A stretch of 26,683 nt of DNA, from positions 1 through 26,683 of IMG/VR virus record IMGVR_UViG_3300001533_001770; one strand, written 5' to 3'. Made by a program: the position numbers and the translations under genes. The notes beneath the pieces were generated by a model that saw only the letters and a program-made list of their open reading frames with translations, did no database searches and had not been told where the DNA came from. Source of the stretch: a virus. Shown here one piece after another: positions 1-8,039 of the stretch. Numbering within the stretch: position 1 is the stretch's first letter; each line of letters opens with the position of its first letter.

Positions 1-1008
1 CTCCCAATCCATTACGAGATTTAATGTTTCTTTAAGGGAGAGTATATGTTTTGTCCCAAGGATCTCCTCTGTATAGAGGGAGTCTATTTGCAATTTAAAA
101 GCTTCGAGAGGGGAGCGTTTGGCGCTGAACTTATAAGGAGGAATTCCTTGTTGTTTCAGAATGTAATTTACGATCCACCCTGTCTTTTTGAAACTCGTGT
201 GATTTTCGAGCTTAGGGGCTAAGTTCCAAGAGAGTGCGTATTTATATCCGTTTTTAGAGTAGAGTTTTTCCGCCAAAACTAAATACGAATAGGTAATATC
301 AAACACGCTACTCCAGGGCCGAATAGAATTAGGGGATCTTATTAAACTGTTTAGATCCATCTTGGAGGGGTTTCTTAGCGCGATTAAAAGATCTGAAATT
401 AATCTTCCTTTTGTGTAGTCTCCTCCTCCTAAAGTGTTACCCGAACGAGCAGTTGCGATATTAAGATCTTTTAAAAAAGAAGATCTGTAACAAGAGACAA
501 GTAATTCAGCACAGGCTTTACTGCACGAGTAAGGGTCTACTCCTCCTAGGGGAGCATTTGTCTCGAAGGGAGGGGAGTTCTTTCCGTCGTTGTAGTAACA
601 TTTGTCCGTCGTAACAAACACTACGCTCTTAACGTTCGGAGTTAATCTAAGGGCTTCGAGGAGGTTAACCCCGCCCATAACATTAGTTTCGAACGTAAGC
701 AGGGGAGATTCATAAGAATCTAACACGAGAGGTTGTGCCGCGAGGTGAAACACAATTTCGGGCCTTACTTTTTTTACGAACTTTTCCAGTTCTTTCTTGT
801 CTCGAATATCCCCGAATACGGAGTTTTCGAATATAGAGCCTAGATCTGTAGCGTTAAAAAAGCCTTCTTTAACCGGAGGTAAAGAATATCCGTAGACCTT
901 TGCACCCAACATGTTTAACCAAAGCGATAACCACCCCCCCTTAAAGCCTGAGTGGCCCGTTACGAGTACCTTTTTACCCCTCCAAAAGTTATTCATTCTT
1001 GAATTCAT
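1..1008 (-). CDS. rfbG: CDP-glucose 4,6-dehydratase (3' end cut by window edge)
   Basis: Extended short-chain dehydrogenase that would convert CDP-glucose to CDP-4-keto-6-deoxyglucose in the cytoplasm. The 336 visible codons start at ATG 1008, which overlaps the stop of the upstream cytidylyltransferase gene as ATGA; GGGGAG lies 6-7 bases upstream. The N-terminus has the Rossmann motif VTGHSGFKGGW (residues 16-26), the form typical of RfbG rather than of dTDP-glucose dehydratases. Further in are a TTDKCYYND active-site segment and YSCSK, the Tyr-x3-Lys catalytic pair. Family members are about 355-360 residues, so some 20 C-terminal residues lie outside the window. An in-frame ATG at 996 is a weaker alternative start. 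The preceding gene makes its substrate, which supports the assignment strongly. Confidence 0.93.
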   Translation of the reverse strand, partial: MNSRMNNFWRGKKVLVTGHSGFKGGWLSLWLNMLGAKVYGYSLPPVKEGFFNATDLGSIFENSVFGDIRDKKELEKFVKKVRPEIVFHLAAQPLVLDSYESPLLTFETNVMGGVNLLEALRLTPNVKSVVFVTTDKCYYNDGKNSPPFETNAPLGGVDPYSCSKACAELLVSCYRSSFLKDLNIATARSGNTLGGGDYTKGRLISDLLIALRNPSKMDLNSLIRSPNSIRPWSSVFDITYSYLVLAEKLYSKNGYKYALSWNLAPKLENHTSFKKTGWIVNYILKQQGIPPYKFSAKRSPLEAFKLQIDSLYTEEILGTKHILSLKETLNLVMDWE

Positions 1009-1787
1009 TTCTCTTCTCCCCAAACCCTCCAAGGAGCTTCTCCTGAGTTCCAAGCCTCTTCTAGGTATGATTTGTCTCTTAATGTATCCATCGGGTGCCA
1101 AAACCCATCGTGCTTAAACGACGACAATTGATTCATCTTACATAATTTTTCGACTACCTCCCCCTCCCAAGACGTTGAGTCGTTTTTGATTAGGGAAATA
1201 CATTCCGGCGAGAGCACGAAAAATCCTCCGTTTATCCTGTCTCCGTCTCCTCTGGGTTTTTCCCTAAACCCGATTACATCTTCGTTTTTAATTTCGAGTG
1301 CTCCAAATCTACCCGGAGGAAATACTGCCGCTACGGTGGCTAGTTTTTTGTTAGCTCTATGGAGTTCTATTTCTTCTCTAATGTTAATGTTAGCTACTCC
1401 GTCCCCGTAAGTAAAGCAAAACAGTTCTTCGTTCTTAAGATAATTCCAAACCCGTTTAAGCCTTCCTCCTGTGGCTGTAGAGTCACCCGTATCTACTAAA
1501 GTAACCCTCCAATCCTCTACTCTTTGTTTGTGTACGATTGTTTCGTTTGTTTTCATATCGAATGTTACATCGGACATATGTAGAAAATAATTCGCGAAAT
1601 ACTCTTTTACGATATAACCCTTATAGCCACAACAAATTATAAAATCATTGATTCCGTAAAAGGAGTATATTTTCATAATATGCCATAAAATAGGTCTTCC
1701 ACCTATCTCTATCATAGGTTTAGGTTTAAGATGGGTCTCTTCGGAAATTCGCGTACCCAATCCTCCCGCCAAAATAACTGCCTTCAT
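1005..1787 (-). CDS. rfbF: Glucose-1-phosphate cytidylyltransferase
   Basis: Makes CDP-glucose from CTP and glucose-1-phosphate, the first step of the CDP-deoxysugar pathway (ascarylose, abequose, tyvelose and relatives). The 260-residue product is the normal family length (about 257). It opens with MKAVILAGGLGTRISEET, the nucleotide-binding signature of sugar nucleotidylyltransferases, followed by KPKPMIEIGGRPILWHIMK and a YGDGVANI segment with the metal-binding aspartate. ATG 1787 has AGGAG seven bases upstream. It lies 10 bases after the CmcI-like gene and overlaps rfbG by 4 bases, so the two are translationally coupled. Its presence fixes the nucleotide of the pathway as CDP. Confidence 0.95.
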   Translation of the reverse strand: MKAVILAGGLGTRISEETHLKPKPMIEIGGRPILWHIMKIYSFYGINDFIICCGYKGYIVKEYFANYFLHMSDVTFDMKTNETIVHKQRVEDWRVTLVDTGDSTATGGRLKRVWNYLKNEELFCFTYGDGVANINIREEIELHRANKKLATVAAVFPPGRFGALEIKNEDVIGFREKPRGDGDRINGGFFVLSPECISLIKNDSTSWEGEVVEKLCKMNQLSSFKHDGFWHPMDTLRDKSYLEEAWNSGEAPWRVWGEEK

Positions 1788-1797
1788 AAAATTTCTC

Positions 1798-2595
1798 CTA
1801 TTTTATCCTCTTGAGATATCCATCAGGAGCGGACGTGATAAGTATTCTCTTTTGAATACTAGAGTCTATTTCGAATTCAGGATGTGTTTTAAGGTATTCG
1901 TAAAGAGCCGTTTTGGGATTATTGCCTACTCCCCAAGGACGAACAGGCCCCGAAGGAGATGAGGTCGTATCTTCAATCCCGGTATCGAATACTATACAAT
2001 AGCTCCCCTTAGTTACTAACCCCCCGAAGGCTTCTAGTTCCCCCTTAACATGGTCATGGGTATGCGAAGAGTCCAAACAAACCAGAATAGTGTTGTAATC
2101 CTTTGCTATTTCTTTTACGTCTTTTACTATTTGGGGATCGGTGCTGGAGCCCTCTAGCATTTTGATTCTTGTGCTCATCGGGTGGGCCTCAATTATTTCC
2201 CGGTTTTGAGGACGAATATCAATATCTATTCCTACGACAATTCTTTTGGGGTTAAAAGGATCGAAGCTAGTTTTATTACTAATTGACTCACAAAGTTCAA
2301 TTTGAGACAGCATAGAGGCATGGAAAATTAATGAACCCCCGTGGGCTATTCCCGTTTCGATAATCAGGTCAGGCTTAATCCTCCAAATTATCTCCTGTAG
2401 GGCAATTAAGTCCTGAGGGAATTGAATCAAAGGAACACCGCCCCAACGAAACCTGTAGGAATAATTGAAATTAACCGTAGCTTGTAAAAATTCTTTGCAA
2501 ATAGATTCCGCATTTTTTTCTCTCTCTTGTTCCTCTAGACCTTTGTTGATTTGTGAGAGTAGAAAATCGTAGGGAGAGTTATTGTTTTGAGTCAT
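1798..2595 (-). CDS. CmcI/rhamnosyl O-methyltransferase family protein (PF04989-like)
   Basis: Likely a SAM-dependent, metal-assisted methyltransferase acting on a sugar or glycan; the family is named after cephalosporin hydroxylase CmcI, but many members are sugar O-methyltransferases of polysaccharide clusters. The 265-residue product shows the SAM-binding stretch LIIETGIAHGGSLIFHASML, then VVGIDIDIR and the family hallmark LVCLDSSHTHDHVKGELEAF followed by GSYCIVFDTGIED. The frame is open up to 2691, but I chose ATG 2595 because GGAG lies 8 bases upstream and earlier starts would run deep inside the glycosyltransferase gene; with this start the overlap is only 17 bases. Its place between a glycosyltransferase and rfbF suggests it decorates the deoxysugar or the finished glycan. 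The exact substrate cannot be told. Confidence 0.85.
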   Translation of the reverse strand: MTQNNNSPYDFLLSQINKGLEEQEREKNAESICKEFLQATVNFNYSYRFRWGGVPLIQFPQDLIALQEIIWRIKPDLIIETGIAHGGSLIFHASMLSQIELCESISNKTSFDPFNPKRIVVGIDIDIRPQNREIIEAHPMSTRIKMLEGSSTDPQIVKDVKEIAKDYNTILVCLDSSHTHDHVKGELEAFGGLVTKGSYCIVFDTGIEDTTSSPSGPVRPWGVGNNPKTALYEYLKTHPEFEIDSSIQKRILITSAPDGYLKRIK

Positions 2596-3934
2596 CCATT
2601 TCGCTCCATTTCTTAAGACGAGAGTCTTTCGGGAAAAAGCTAGAGTAGTGAAGAGCAGTTCCTTTTGTTTTGGACCTCCATAAAGGACCATAGAGTGGAG
2701 ATTTGTAAAGAATGCGATAAGTACCCTCTGTAAAGTAACAAGAGTATCCTCCCAAAGATTCTAGGAATACATCCGAGGGAGTTATTTTTTTAACATTTAT
2801 ACTCCATTCTTTTTTAGTTTTTTCTCCCTCGATTATTTCTTCGAAGATTAACCTCCATCTATTTATCATTAATTCTGTAGAGTACATTGTTGTTGCTTTT
2901 AGTTTTGCGTTTTCTCCCAAGAAGGTTCTGAGTTCAGGATTAAGAGCGAGAGATTCTACAAAGAGAACATATTCGTTCTCGTCTTTTGCAATTAGTCCTG
3001 TAACCCCATGCTCGACGATAGAGCGTTCAGCCAAGTTGTCTAAGACGACCGGGGGGACTCCTAGGGCCATACACTCGCCTATTACTTGTTCGCAGGTTCC
3101 GAAATGCCATCTTGCTAGAGGATATCCTAGAATATCTAAATTTTGTATGTAAGGGGTTATATTAGATACGCTTCCAGTAAAGGTAAATTTATCCCCGTAG
3201 GGGAGAGCTTGTTCTCGAACTAGGGAATCATCTCCTCCTCCGATTACGAAAAACTTACACTTCTCTATCTCTATCCTAGAGTGCATTTCCAAAAAGTTAG
3301 GATGCATTTTGCTGTAATCGAGGGTTCCAATATATCCTATATTAATCCCTTCGTGAGGGTTACGTTTCAAAGAGGCAAATCTTTCTACTCCTGATGTAGA
3401 CCAAACCACCCTAAAATCTTTTTTGTTTCTGTTTGTATGGTCTGTAATTTTTGTGCTTATTAGAACTCCGTGAGATTCAAAACTAATCGGGGAAGTAAAT
3501 ACGAACAAGTCTGGGTAATTAAGTATCTTTTGAGGTAAGGTCGAGGGAGGGCAAAGGCCAGAAATATGGCTCCAGATTATAAGTCTACATTTCGGCAATT
3601 TATTCCTCACCAAAAAATCGTAAAGAAGAGGATGGTTCCAAAAATGAATTAGGACAATATCGGCCCTTTTAATATCCGAGAGTATATTTTTGTGATTATA
3701 TTGCATGTTGTCTTTAAGTGGAATATTTATTTCATCCAAGGAATGAATTGAGTTTTCGTTGGCATAATCCAAACAAATTATTTCATGTGAATAATCTTTG
3801 GAGTCTTGGTTCCTTAAATAATTCAATATAACTGCGCCTACTCCACCGCCTAAATGAGGTGTTATATGAAGAACTAATTTAGATGAGTTGGAAATGTTTC
3901 GCATACTCCCTCCATTTTTCACCAAGATATTCAT
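2579..3934 (-). CDS. Glycosyltransferase family 4-like (GT-B fold)
   Basis: Probably transfers a sugar from a nucleotide donor to a growing glycan on the cytoplasmic side. The 451-residue product has an N-terminal LVLHITPHLGGGVGAVILNY segment typical of GT-B acceptor domains, a linker into SLKRNPHEGINIGYIGTLDY, and a C-terminal donor-binding region with ECMALGVPPVVLDN (the E-x7-E-like motif of GT4 enzymes). The last roughly 75 residues extend beyond the usual catalytic domains and have no clear function. ATG 3934 overlaps the upstream stop as ATGA, but ATG 3904 has GGAGG four bases ahead and begins just before the first conserved strand, so the true start may be 3904. It belongs to the continuous minus-strand operon. 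Confidence 0.82.
   Translation of the reverse strand: MNILVKNGGSMRNISNSSKLVLHITPHLGGGVGAVILNYLRNQDSKDYSHEIICLDYANENSIHSLDEINIPLKDNMQYNHKNILSDIKRADIVLIHFWNHPLLYDFLVRNKLPKCRLIIWSHISGLCPPSTLPQKILNYPDLFVFTSPISFESHGVLISTKITDHTNRNKKDFRVVWSTSGVERFASLKRNPHEGINIGYIGTLDYSKMHPNFLEMHSRIEIEKCKFFVIGGGDDSLVREQALPYGDKFTFTGSVSNITPYIQNLDILGYPLARWHFGTCEQVIGECMALGVPPVVLDNLAERSIVEHGVTGLIAKDENEYVLFVESLALNPELRTFLGENAKLKATTMYSTELMINRWRLIFEEIIEGEKTKKEWSINVKKITPSDVFLESLGGYSCYFTEGTYRILYKSPLYGPLWRSKTKGTALHYSSFFPKDSRLKKWSEMDDSKQ
3909..3913 (-). promoter_or_regulatory. Ribosome binding site favouring an internal start of the GT4 gene
   Basis: GGAGG on the minus strand four bases before ATG 3904. It is stronger than the AGGGA that precedes ATG 3934, so the glycosyltransferase may really begin at 3904; the ATGA overlap argues for 3934. 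Confidence 0.45.
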
Positions 3935-5163
3935 ATTGTATCCCTAATTATAGGCCCCAAAATACTTCCGCTGTAGCCTAAGGATTTGGCGGTTTTGCTT
4001 ATACTACTGGTATAGGCGTTGGCGGCGATCAACAAGCCGGAATCGATGTTAGCTTTAGACAAAAGATTTTTGGCGTCGGATATTTTCATGCCATTTACGG
4101 CATGATTTTTTTGCTTGAATGGATTACTATCGATTAGACCTAATATATTACATTTATCTAATCCATTTACATAGAGGTATAAAAATTCTCTACCAATGCC
4201 CCAGACATAAATCGATTTTTGCGAATTTTCTAGGATCTTTATTTCCCTTCTTTTCGATGCTTGCTTAGTTTTTTCAGTGTTTATATACATCAACATCTTT
4301 TCTTTTAGCTCCGATAAGTTTGATGAACAATGTTTTGTAGTTTTGCTTTTTTTAGTTTTGCGGAATGTTGTGTAGATTGTTGGCATGATCATTTCATTAC
4401 CGATTATTTTGTTCTCTAATTTAAAAGAATCGATACTTTTGAAGCCTGTTTGTTCACCCAACAGGGCCAAATGCGGAGGATCAAAATGCTGGATATGTTC
4501 ACGCATTAGCAGCCAATAAAAATCAAAGAAGTAGTAGTCATTGTATCTAGCTGCGTCTGGCACTCCTACACAAAGAATGCCATTCTTTTTTAAGACTCGT
4601 CTTATCTCGTCGAATGCTTTAGCTGGTTCATGTAAATGCTCTAAGACCTGTTCCATTATCACCACATCAAATGTGTGATCTTCGAAAGGTAGGGACTCGG
4701 CATCTCCGAATTTAATAACACGATTATTTTTTTGTTCGACATTATCAATATAGGTCTGGTTATTATCTACGCCAAATAATTTCGTGAAACCTTTTGCGTG
4801 GAGAAAATCAAGAAAGCCGCCGAGGGCACAGCCAATATCTAAAATATTCGAGTCTAAATCGATATGAGATTTAAATGAGCTATATAATTGTTCGTAACGA
4901 CCTCGGGAGGACGAGTTTTCGCTTCCGGGGCGATCAGAGGTTTTATCCGAATTTTTCAAATTATAATTGGCATATTCAGAACTATAATATTTGGCCAAAC
5001 CGCCTATTTCTTTGGGCGTTAGTTCATTGAATATATGCCCGCACTTTAGGCACAAACATAATCTAACCTTCTTATAAAGAGGGGAATCATCGAAACTTCC
5101 GCAGTTAAGGTTAAAAAGGTTTGTGATGTCAATAGATTCACATATTGGACAAGGGATCAACAT
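3931..5163 (-). CDS. Zinc-ribbon class I SAM methyltransferase with C-terminal Rossmann-like domain
   Basis: Three parts are visible in 410 residues. An N-terminal zinc ribbon has Cys5-x2-Cys8 and Cys38-x2-Cys41. A class I methyltransferase core follows, with SAM motif ILDIGCALGGFLDF around residues 107-120, GDAESLPF, then VVIMEQVLEHLHEP. The C-terminal domain begins at YVWGIGREF and looks like the SAM-methyltransferase C-terminal domain of sugar C-methyltransferases. The architecture resembles, more distantly, the TylCIII/NovU-like gene at 8753-10084, but the signature residues around the active site differ, so O-, N- or C-methylation cannot be distinguished. ATG 5163 has GAGG 8 bases upstream. 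This gene and the next two upstream are visibly more AT-rich than the rest of the cluster. Confidence 0.78.
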   Translation of the reverse strand: MLIPCPICESIDITNLFNLNCGSFDDSPLYKKVRLCLCLKCGHIFNELTPKEIGGLAKYYSSEYANYNLKNSDKTSDRPGSENSSSRGRYEQLYSSFKSHIDLDSNILDIGCALGGFLDFLHAKGFTKLFGVDNNQTYIDNVEQKNNRVIKFGDAESLPFEDHTFDVVIMEQVLEHLHEPAKAFDEIRRVLKKNGILCVGVPDAARYNDYYFFDFYWLLMREHIQHFDPPHLALLGEQTGFKSIDSFKLENKIIGNEMIMPTIYTTFRKTKKSKTTKHCSSNLSELKEKMLMYINTEKTKQASKRREIKILENSQKSIYVWGIGREFLYLYVNGLDKCNILGLIDSNPFKQKNHAVNGMKISDAKNLLSKANIDSGLLIAANAYTSSISKTAKSLGYSGSILGPIIRDTI

Positions 5164-5166
5164 TTA

Positions 5167-6159
5167 TTATTCCTCATTTAGGATTGATTTCATTTCCCTA
5201 ATGGTTTCGCTGTCAAATGAAACACAAGTTCTTGCATCGCATCTTTGGCAAAGAGGGTATTTGCCTAAATTCTTATTTAGATGAGCGCGTCTGAACTGTT
5301 TGAGATTTTCTGAGTAGAAAATATCTCGAAGAGTAGATTTATTTAAATTTCCATAAGATAGTCTTTCTTGGATATCAGAACAACAAGGCAGTATTGTTCC
5401 ATTTGCAAGAAAAAATAAATAATAGAATACATATTCGCATGTCTCATCGGAGAATTGGTTTACACTTGGGGGGTTTATTAGGGGCATTAATTTCACATGT
5501 ACATATTCAGAGTTTAATGCTGATGATTTGAAATAAAATAAAACCTTGTTTATATCATAATTTTTACTTACCTTAGGGTCATTAATTTCATCAAAGACCT
5601 TTATAATGAAATCAAATTTTTTCAATCTTTCTGCCTTTTTAATCGCGTTTTGTACATTGGAAATAACTAGATCAAAACAGTCTTTACCTTTCATTTTTTT
5701 GTAGGTCTCTCTATCCACCGCGTCTAGGGAGAGATGTAATTTATTAATTCCCGAATCTATTAGGGTGTCAAGCATTTCATCCGTAAGATTTGTTCCGTTT
5801 GTAGCTAATTCTATTGATTTTGCGATATTTTTTGACTTTGCGTATTTAATCATCTTACATAAATCTCTGTGGAGAAGCGGTTCCCCGTAACCCAAATACC
5901 ATAAACATCTAAGATCCCAATTCATATCTTTAATCTGATCAATTATTGTATGGCAATAAAAATCTAAGTTCATAAACTTTGGTTTTATTTTATTTTCATA
6001 ATTTTTTGAGTGCGCAAAACAAAAATTACATTTTAGATCACAAACCGTGGTTGGTTCTATATTTACTGAAAGGGGGGTTCCAGAAGAAAGTGCTGTAATA
6101 AGGTTTGCCTTTCTCTCCTCCATGAAAGACTCATCTTGGCCCTGTTGTTTAAAAATCAT
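5167..6159 (-). CDS. Radical SAM/SPASM enzyme B
   Basis: Would cleave S-adenosylmethionine with a [4Fe-4S] cluster to start radical chemistry, probably on a sugar, lipid-linked sugar or nucleotide sugar in this context. The 330 residues contain the cluster motif Cys40-x3-Cys44-x2-Cys47, the GEP motif LGYGEPLLH (89-97) and ELATNGTNL (118-125). The C-terminus has a SPASM-like cysteine set (Cys241, Cys259/260, Cys304, Cys307, Cys312) with NGTILPCC, which should hold one auxiliary Fe-S cluster. ATG 6159 follows the upstream TAG directly; GGAGG sits 8 bases before it. Radical SAM/SPASM genes occur in O-antigen and capsule clusters, as well as in peptide modification, but no short precursor peptide gene is seen here. 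The substrate is unknown. Confidence 0.85.
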   Translation of the reverse strand: MIFKQQGQDESFMEERKANLITALSSGTPLSVNIEPTTVCDLKCNFCFAHSKNYENKIKPKFMNLDFYCHTIIDQIKDMNWDLRCLWYLGYGEPLLHRDLCKMIKYAKSKNIAKSIELATNGTNLTDEMLDTLIDSGINKLHLSLDAVDRETYKKMKGKDCFDLVISNVQNAIKKAERLKKFDFIIKVFDEINDPKVSKNYDINKVLFYFKSSALNSEYVHVKLMPLINPPSVNQFSDETCEYVFYYLFFLANGTILPCCSDIQERLSYGNLNKSTLRDIFYSENLKQFRRAHLNKNLGKYPLCQRCDARTCVSFDSETIREMKSILNEE

Positions 6160-7167
6160 CTATTGTTCCTCCATTATTTTTAAGAGATATTCGCTAAAAT
6201 TGTCTACATTGTCCGGAAGACAGTGGCTTAGTTGGCCACAACCGCCACAAATCGGGTGTTCTTTTCGTTTTTTCAACAGATGCATTAGACGGAAATTTCG
6301 TAGCTTTGCACCATTCCAAACATTCCTAATACTTTCTGTATTTAAATTGCCAATTATCAATTCTCTAGCCCAATCTAGGAAACATAGGCTAACTGTCCCG
6401 TTAGAGTTTATGCTAAGTGAATAAAAAATATAAGGACATACCATTACTTCTTTTATTTCTTGGCCGTATATTCCTAGGGTTTTGTTGGGGGAAACATCTT
6501 TCATTTCAAACTCAGGCCAGCAGGGGGCGATATGTTCAACAAAAATTTCATCACAGATATTGCCAAAGGTTTCAAAGAAAATAGAGTGTTCTTCAGGAGT
6601 AAGATTGTCTCCTACTATCTTTACGCATACAACACAATTTCCTCTATTCTCATAAAAGTGTTGAATGTTATCGACTAGTTTGGCGAAGCTTATTTTATGC
6701 CTAGTAAATTCCAGATAAGATTCATCAGAGAGCCCGTTGATAGAAATGTATATCTTATCTAGTCCAGCATTTATTATTTCGAGATTCTTTTTGGGTTCTA
6801 AAAGGGAACCATTAGTTGTAGTATCGACCTGAAGAATATATCCACTCTCTTTGGCTAATTTAACCATGTCTGCGAAACGAGGATTTAAAAGGGGTTCTCC
6901 GTCCTTATAAAGTCTAAGTACTTTAATGGGAGAGTTGAATTTGCCCAAATCTTTTATGATTTGTTTATATAGATTGAAGTCCATAATCTTAGGGATTCTG
7001 CCAATTCTTTTCAGAAGTTGGGGGTCCCCTGTGGGGCAAAACTTACATCTAAAATTACAAACATCTGACGGATCAACGAAAACAAGAAAGGGAGTATCTA
7101 ACGGAATTACTTCCTCTAGTTTGGTTCTATTTTCTAATTGGATTCTGGGTTTTATTTTTGCCTTCAT
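6160..7167 (-). CDS. Radical SAM/SPASM enzyme A
   Basis: Second of two adjacent radical SAM proteins, 335 residues. Cys37-x3-Cys41-x2-Cys44 binds the catalytic [4Fe-4S] cluster, YKDGEPLLNP (88-96) is the GEP motif, and TTTNGSLL follows. The SPASM-like C-terminus uses Cys244, Cys262, Cys307, Cys310 and Cys316, with SNGTVSLCF as in other SPASM proteins. The two share layout but differ widely in sequence, so they look like old paralogues or separate acquisitions with different substrates rather than a recent duplication. ATG 7167 overlaps the TAA of the reductase gene (TAATG), and AGAGG lies five bases upstream. Likely chemistry is oxidation, epimerisation or rearrangement of a sugar; this is inference from context. 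Confidence 0.85.
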   Translation of the reverse strand: MKAKIKPRIQLENRTKLEEVIPLDTPFLVFVDPSDVCNFRCKFCPTGDPQLLKRIGRIPKIMDFNLYKQIIKDLGKFNSPIKVLRLYKDGEPLLNPRFADMVKLAKESGYILQVDTTTNGSLLEPKKNLEIINAGLDKIYISINGLSDESYLEFTRHKISFAKLVDNIQHFYENRGNCVVCVKIVGDNLTPEEHSIFFETFGNICDEIFVEHIAPCWPEFEMKDVSPNKTLGIYGQEIKEVMVCPYIFYSLSINSNGTVSLCFLDWARELIIGNLNTESIRNVWNGAKLRNFRLMHLLKKRKEHPICGGCGQLSHCLPDNVDNFSEYLLKIMEEQ

Positions 7168-8039
7168 TATTCCTCTCTAGTTATTTCGTGCTTATCTAAA
7201 TTTGGGCTCCACCCTAACGAAATTAGTTTAGAGTTATCTCCACAATAGTATTTTGGTTCGTTGGGTTTATTTACCATTAGGTTAAACATTGGCTTAGGAT
7301 CTGCTCCGTATTCTTTAGCCATGCGTTTGATTACTTCTTTGATTTGGATGGATCGTCCTGAACATATATTATATTCCCCACTAACACCGGAGAGTAATAA
7401 TGTTATAATCCCTTCTGCTACATCTTCTGCGTGTAAAAAATCTCGATATGCTTCTCCGTTAGTTTTAAACGGGGGAGTTTGAAATGAAAAAACCTGCTCT
7501 AATGAAGGTATCAACCTATCATCGTCCTCTCCCCTCCCAAATGGAATAAACACCCTGCCCCATACTAAACTAGCTTCTTTACGGAATAGTTCCATCATTT
7601 GTTTTGCTAATGCTTTAGAAGCTCCATATAAGCTATTAGGCTTTATTGGAGTTAGGCCAACAACGCACTTTTCGTGATTGGGCTCGTATTCGGCTCCGGA
7701 GCCTATTCCTACTATCTTTTCTCCTCCACTTTCGTAGAAAGCCTTTGCTAATTTCGCCGAAGCCTCTACCCATTCCAAGTTAATAAGAGAATCCCAAAAC
7801 TTTCCATGTTCGGCGCACCAAGCCAAGTGTATAAGATGAGAGGGCCTAATAAAAGAGAATAAGTAAGAGAAGTCTTGTTGATTTAGTAGGTCCATCTGCA
7901 CAAAATTCTTTGTCCCAAGAATAGGTTTTCGACCCACAGATACGGTTTCTATTCCGCGCTTATTAAGGGCAGAGAGTACATACCTTCCTAAAAACCCGCT
8001 TCCGCCCGTTAGTACTACTAGAGGAGAATTGCTAGACAA
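7167..8039 (-). CDS. NAD(P)-dependent 4-keto-sugar reductase/epimerase (extended SDR)
   Basis: Extended short-chain dehydrogenase of 290 residues, likely to reduce or epimerise the 4-keto-6-deoxy nucleotide sugar. It has the Rossmann motif VVLTGGSGFLGRYVL near the N-terminus, LIHLAWCAEHGKFWDSLINLEW (a segment typical of sugar 4-ketoreductases), and the catalytic YGASK. Start is TTG 8039: no ATG precedes the Rossmann motif, and GAGGAGGAG lies about 5 bases upstream, inside the end of the preceding gene, which it overlaps by 8 bases. Together with RfbF and RfbG it could fill the role of a CDP-abequose or CDP-paratose type synthase, though it should be named only as an SDR. The final sugar stereochemistry cannot be read from sequence. 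Confidence 0.85.
   Translation of the reverse strand: MSSNSPLVVLTGGSGFLGRYVLSALNKRGIETVSVGRKPILGTKNFVQMDLLNQQDFSYLFSFIRPSHLIHLAWCAEHGKFWDSLINLEWVEASAKLAKAFYESGGEKIVGIGSGAEYEPNHEKCVVGLTPIKPNSLYGASKALAKQMMELFRKEASLVWGRVFIPFGRGEDDDRLIPSLEQVFSFQTPPFKTNGEAYRDFLHAEDVAEGIITLLLSGVSGEYNICSGRSIQIKEVIKRMAKEYGADPKPMFNLMVNKPNEPKYYCGDNSKLISLGWSPNLDKHEITREE

Noticed and set aside
911-1410. Plus-strand open frames opposite rfbG and rfbF.
   Set aside because: Shadows of clearly recognisable minus-strand genes, with no family resemblance or ribosome sites.
2596-2691. Longer start of the CmcI-like protein at 2691.
   Set aside because: It would lie deep inside the glycosyltransferase gene, whereas ATG 2595 has GGAG eight bases upstream and a 17-base overlap only.
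5167-7167. A RiPP-type peptide modification system built on the two radical SAM/SPASM proteins.
   Set aside because: No short precursor-peptide gene, leader peptidase or transporter is seen nearby; the surroundings are all sugar genes.
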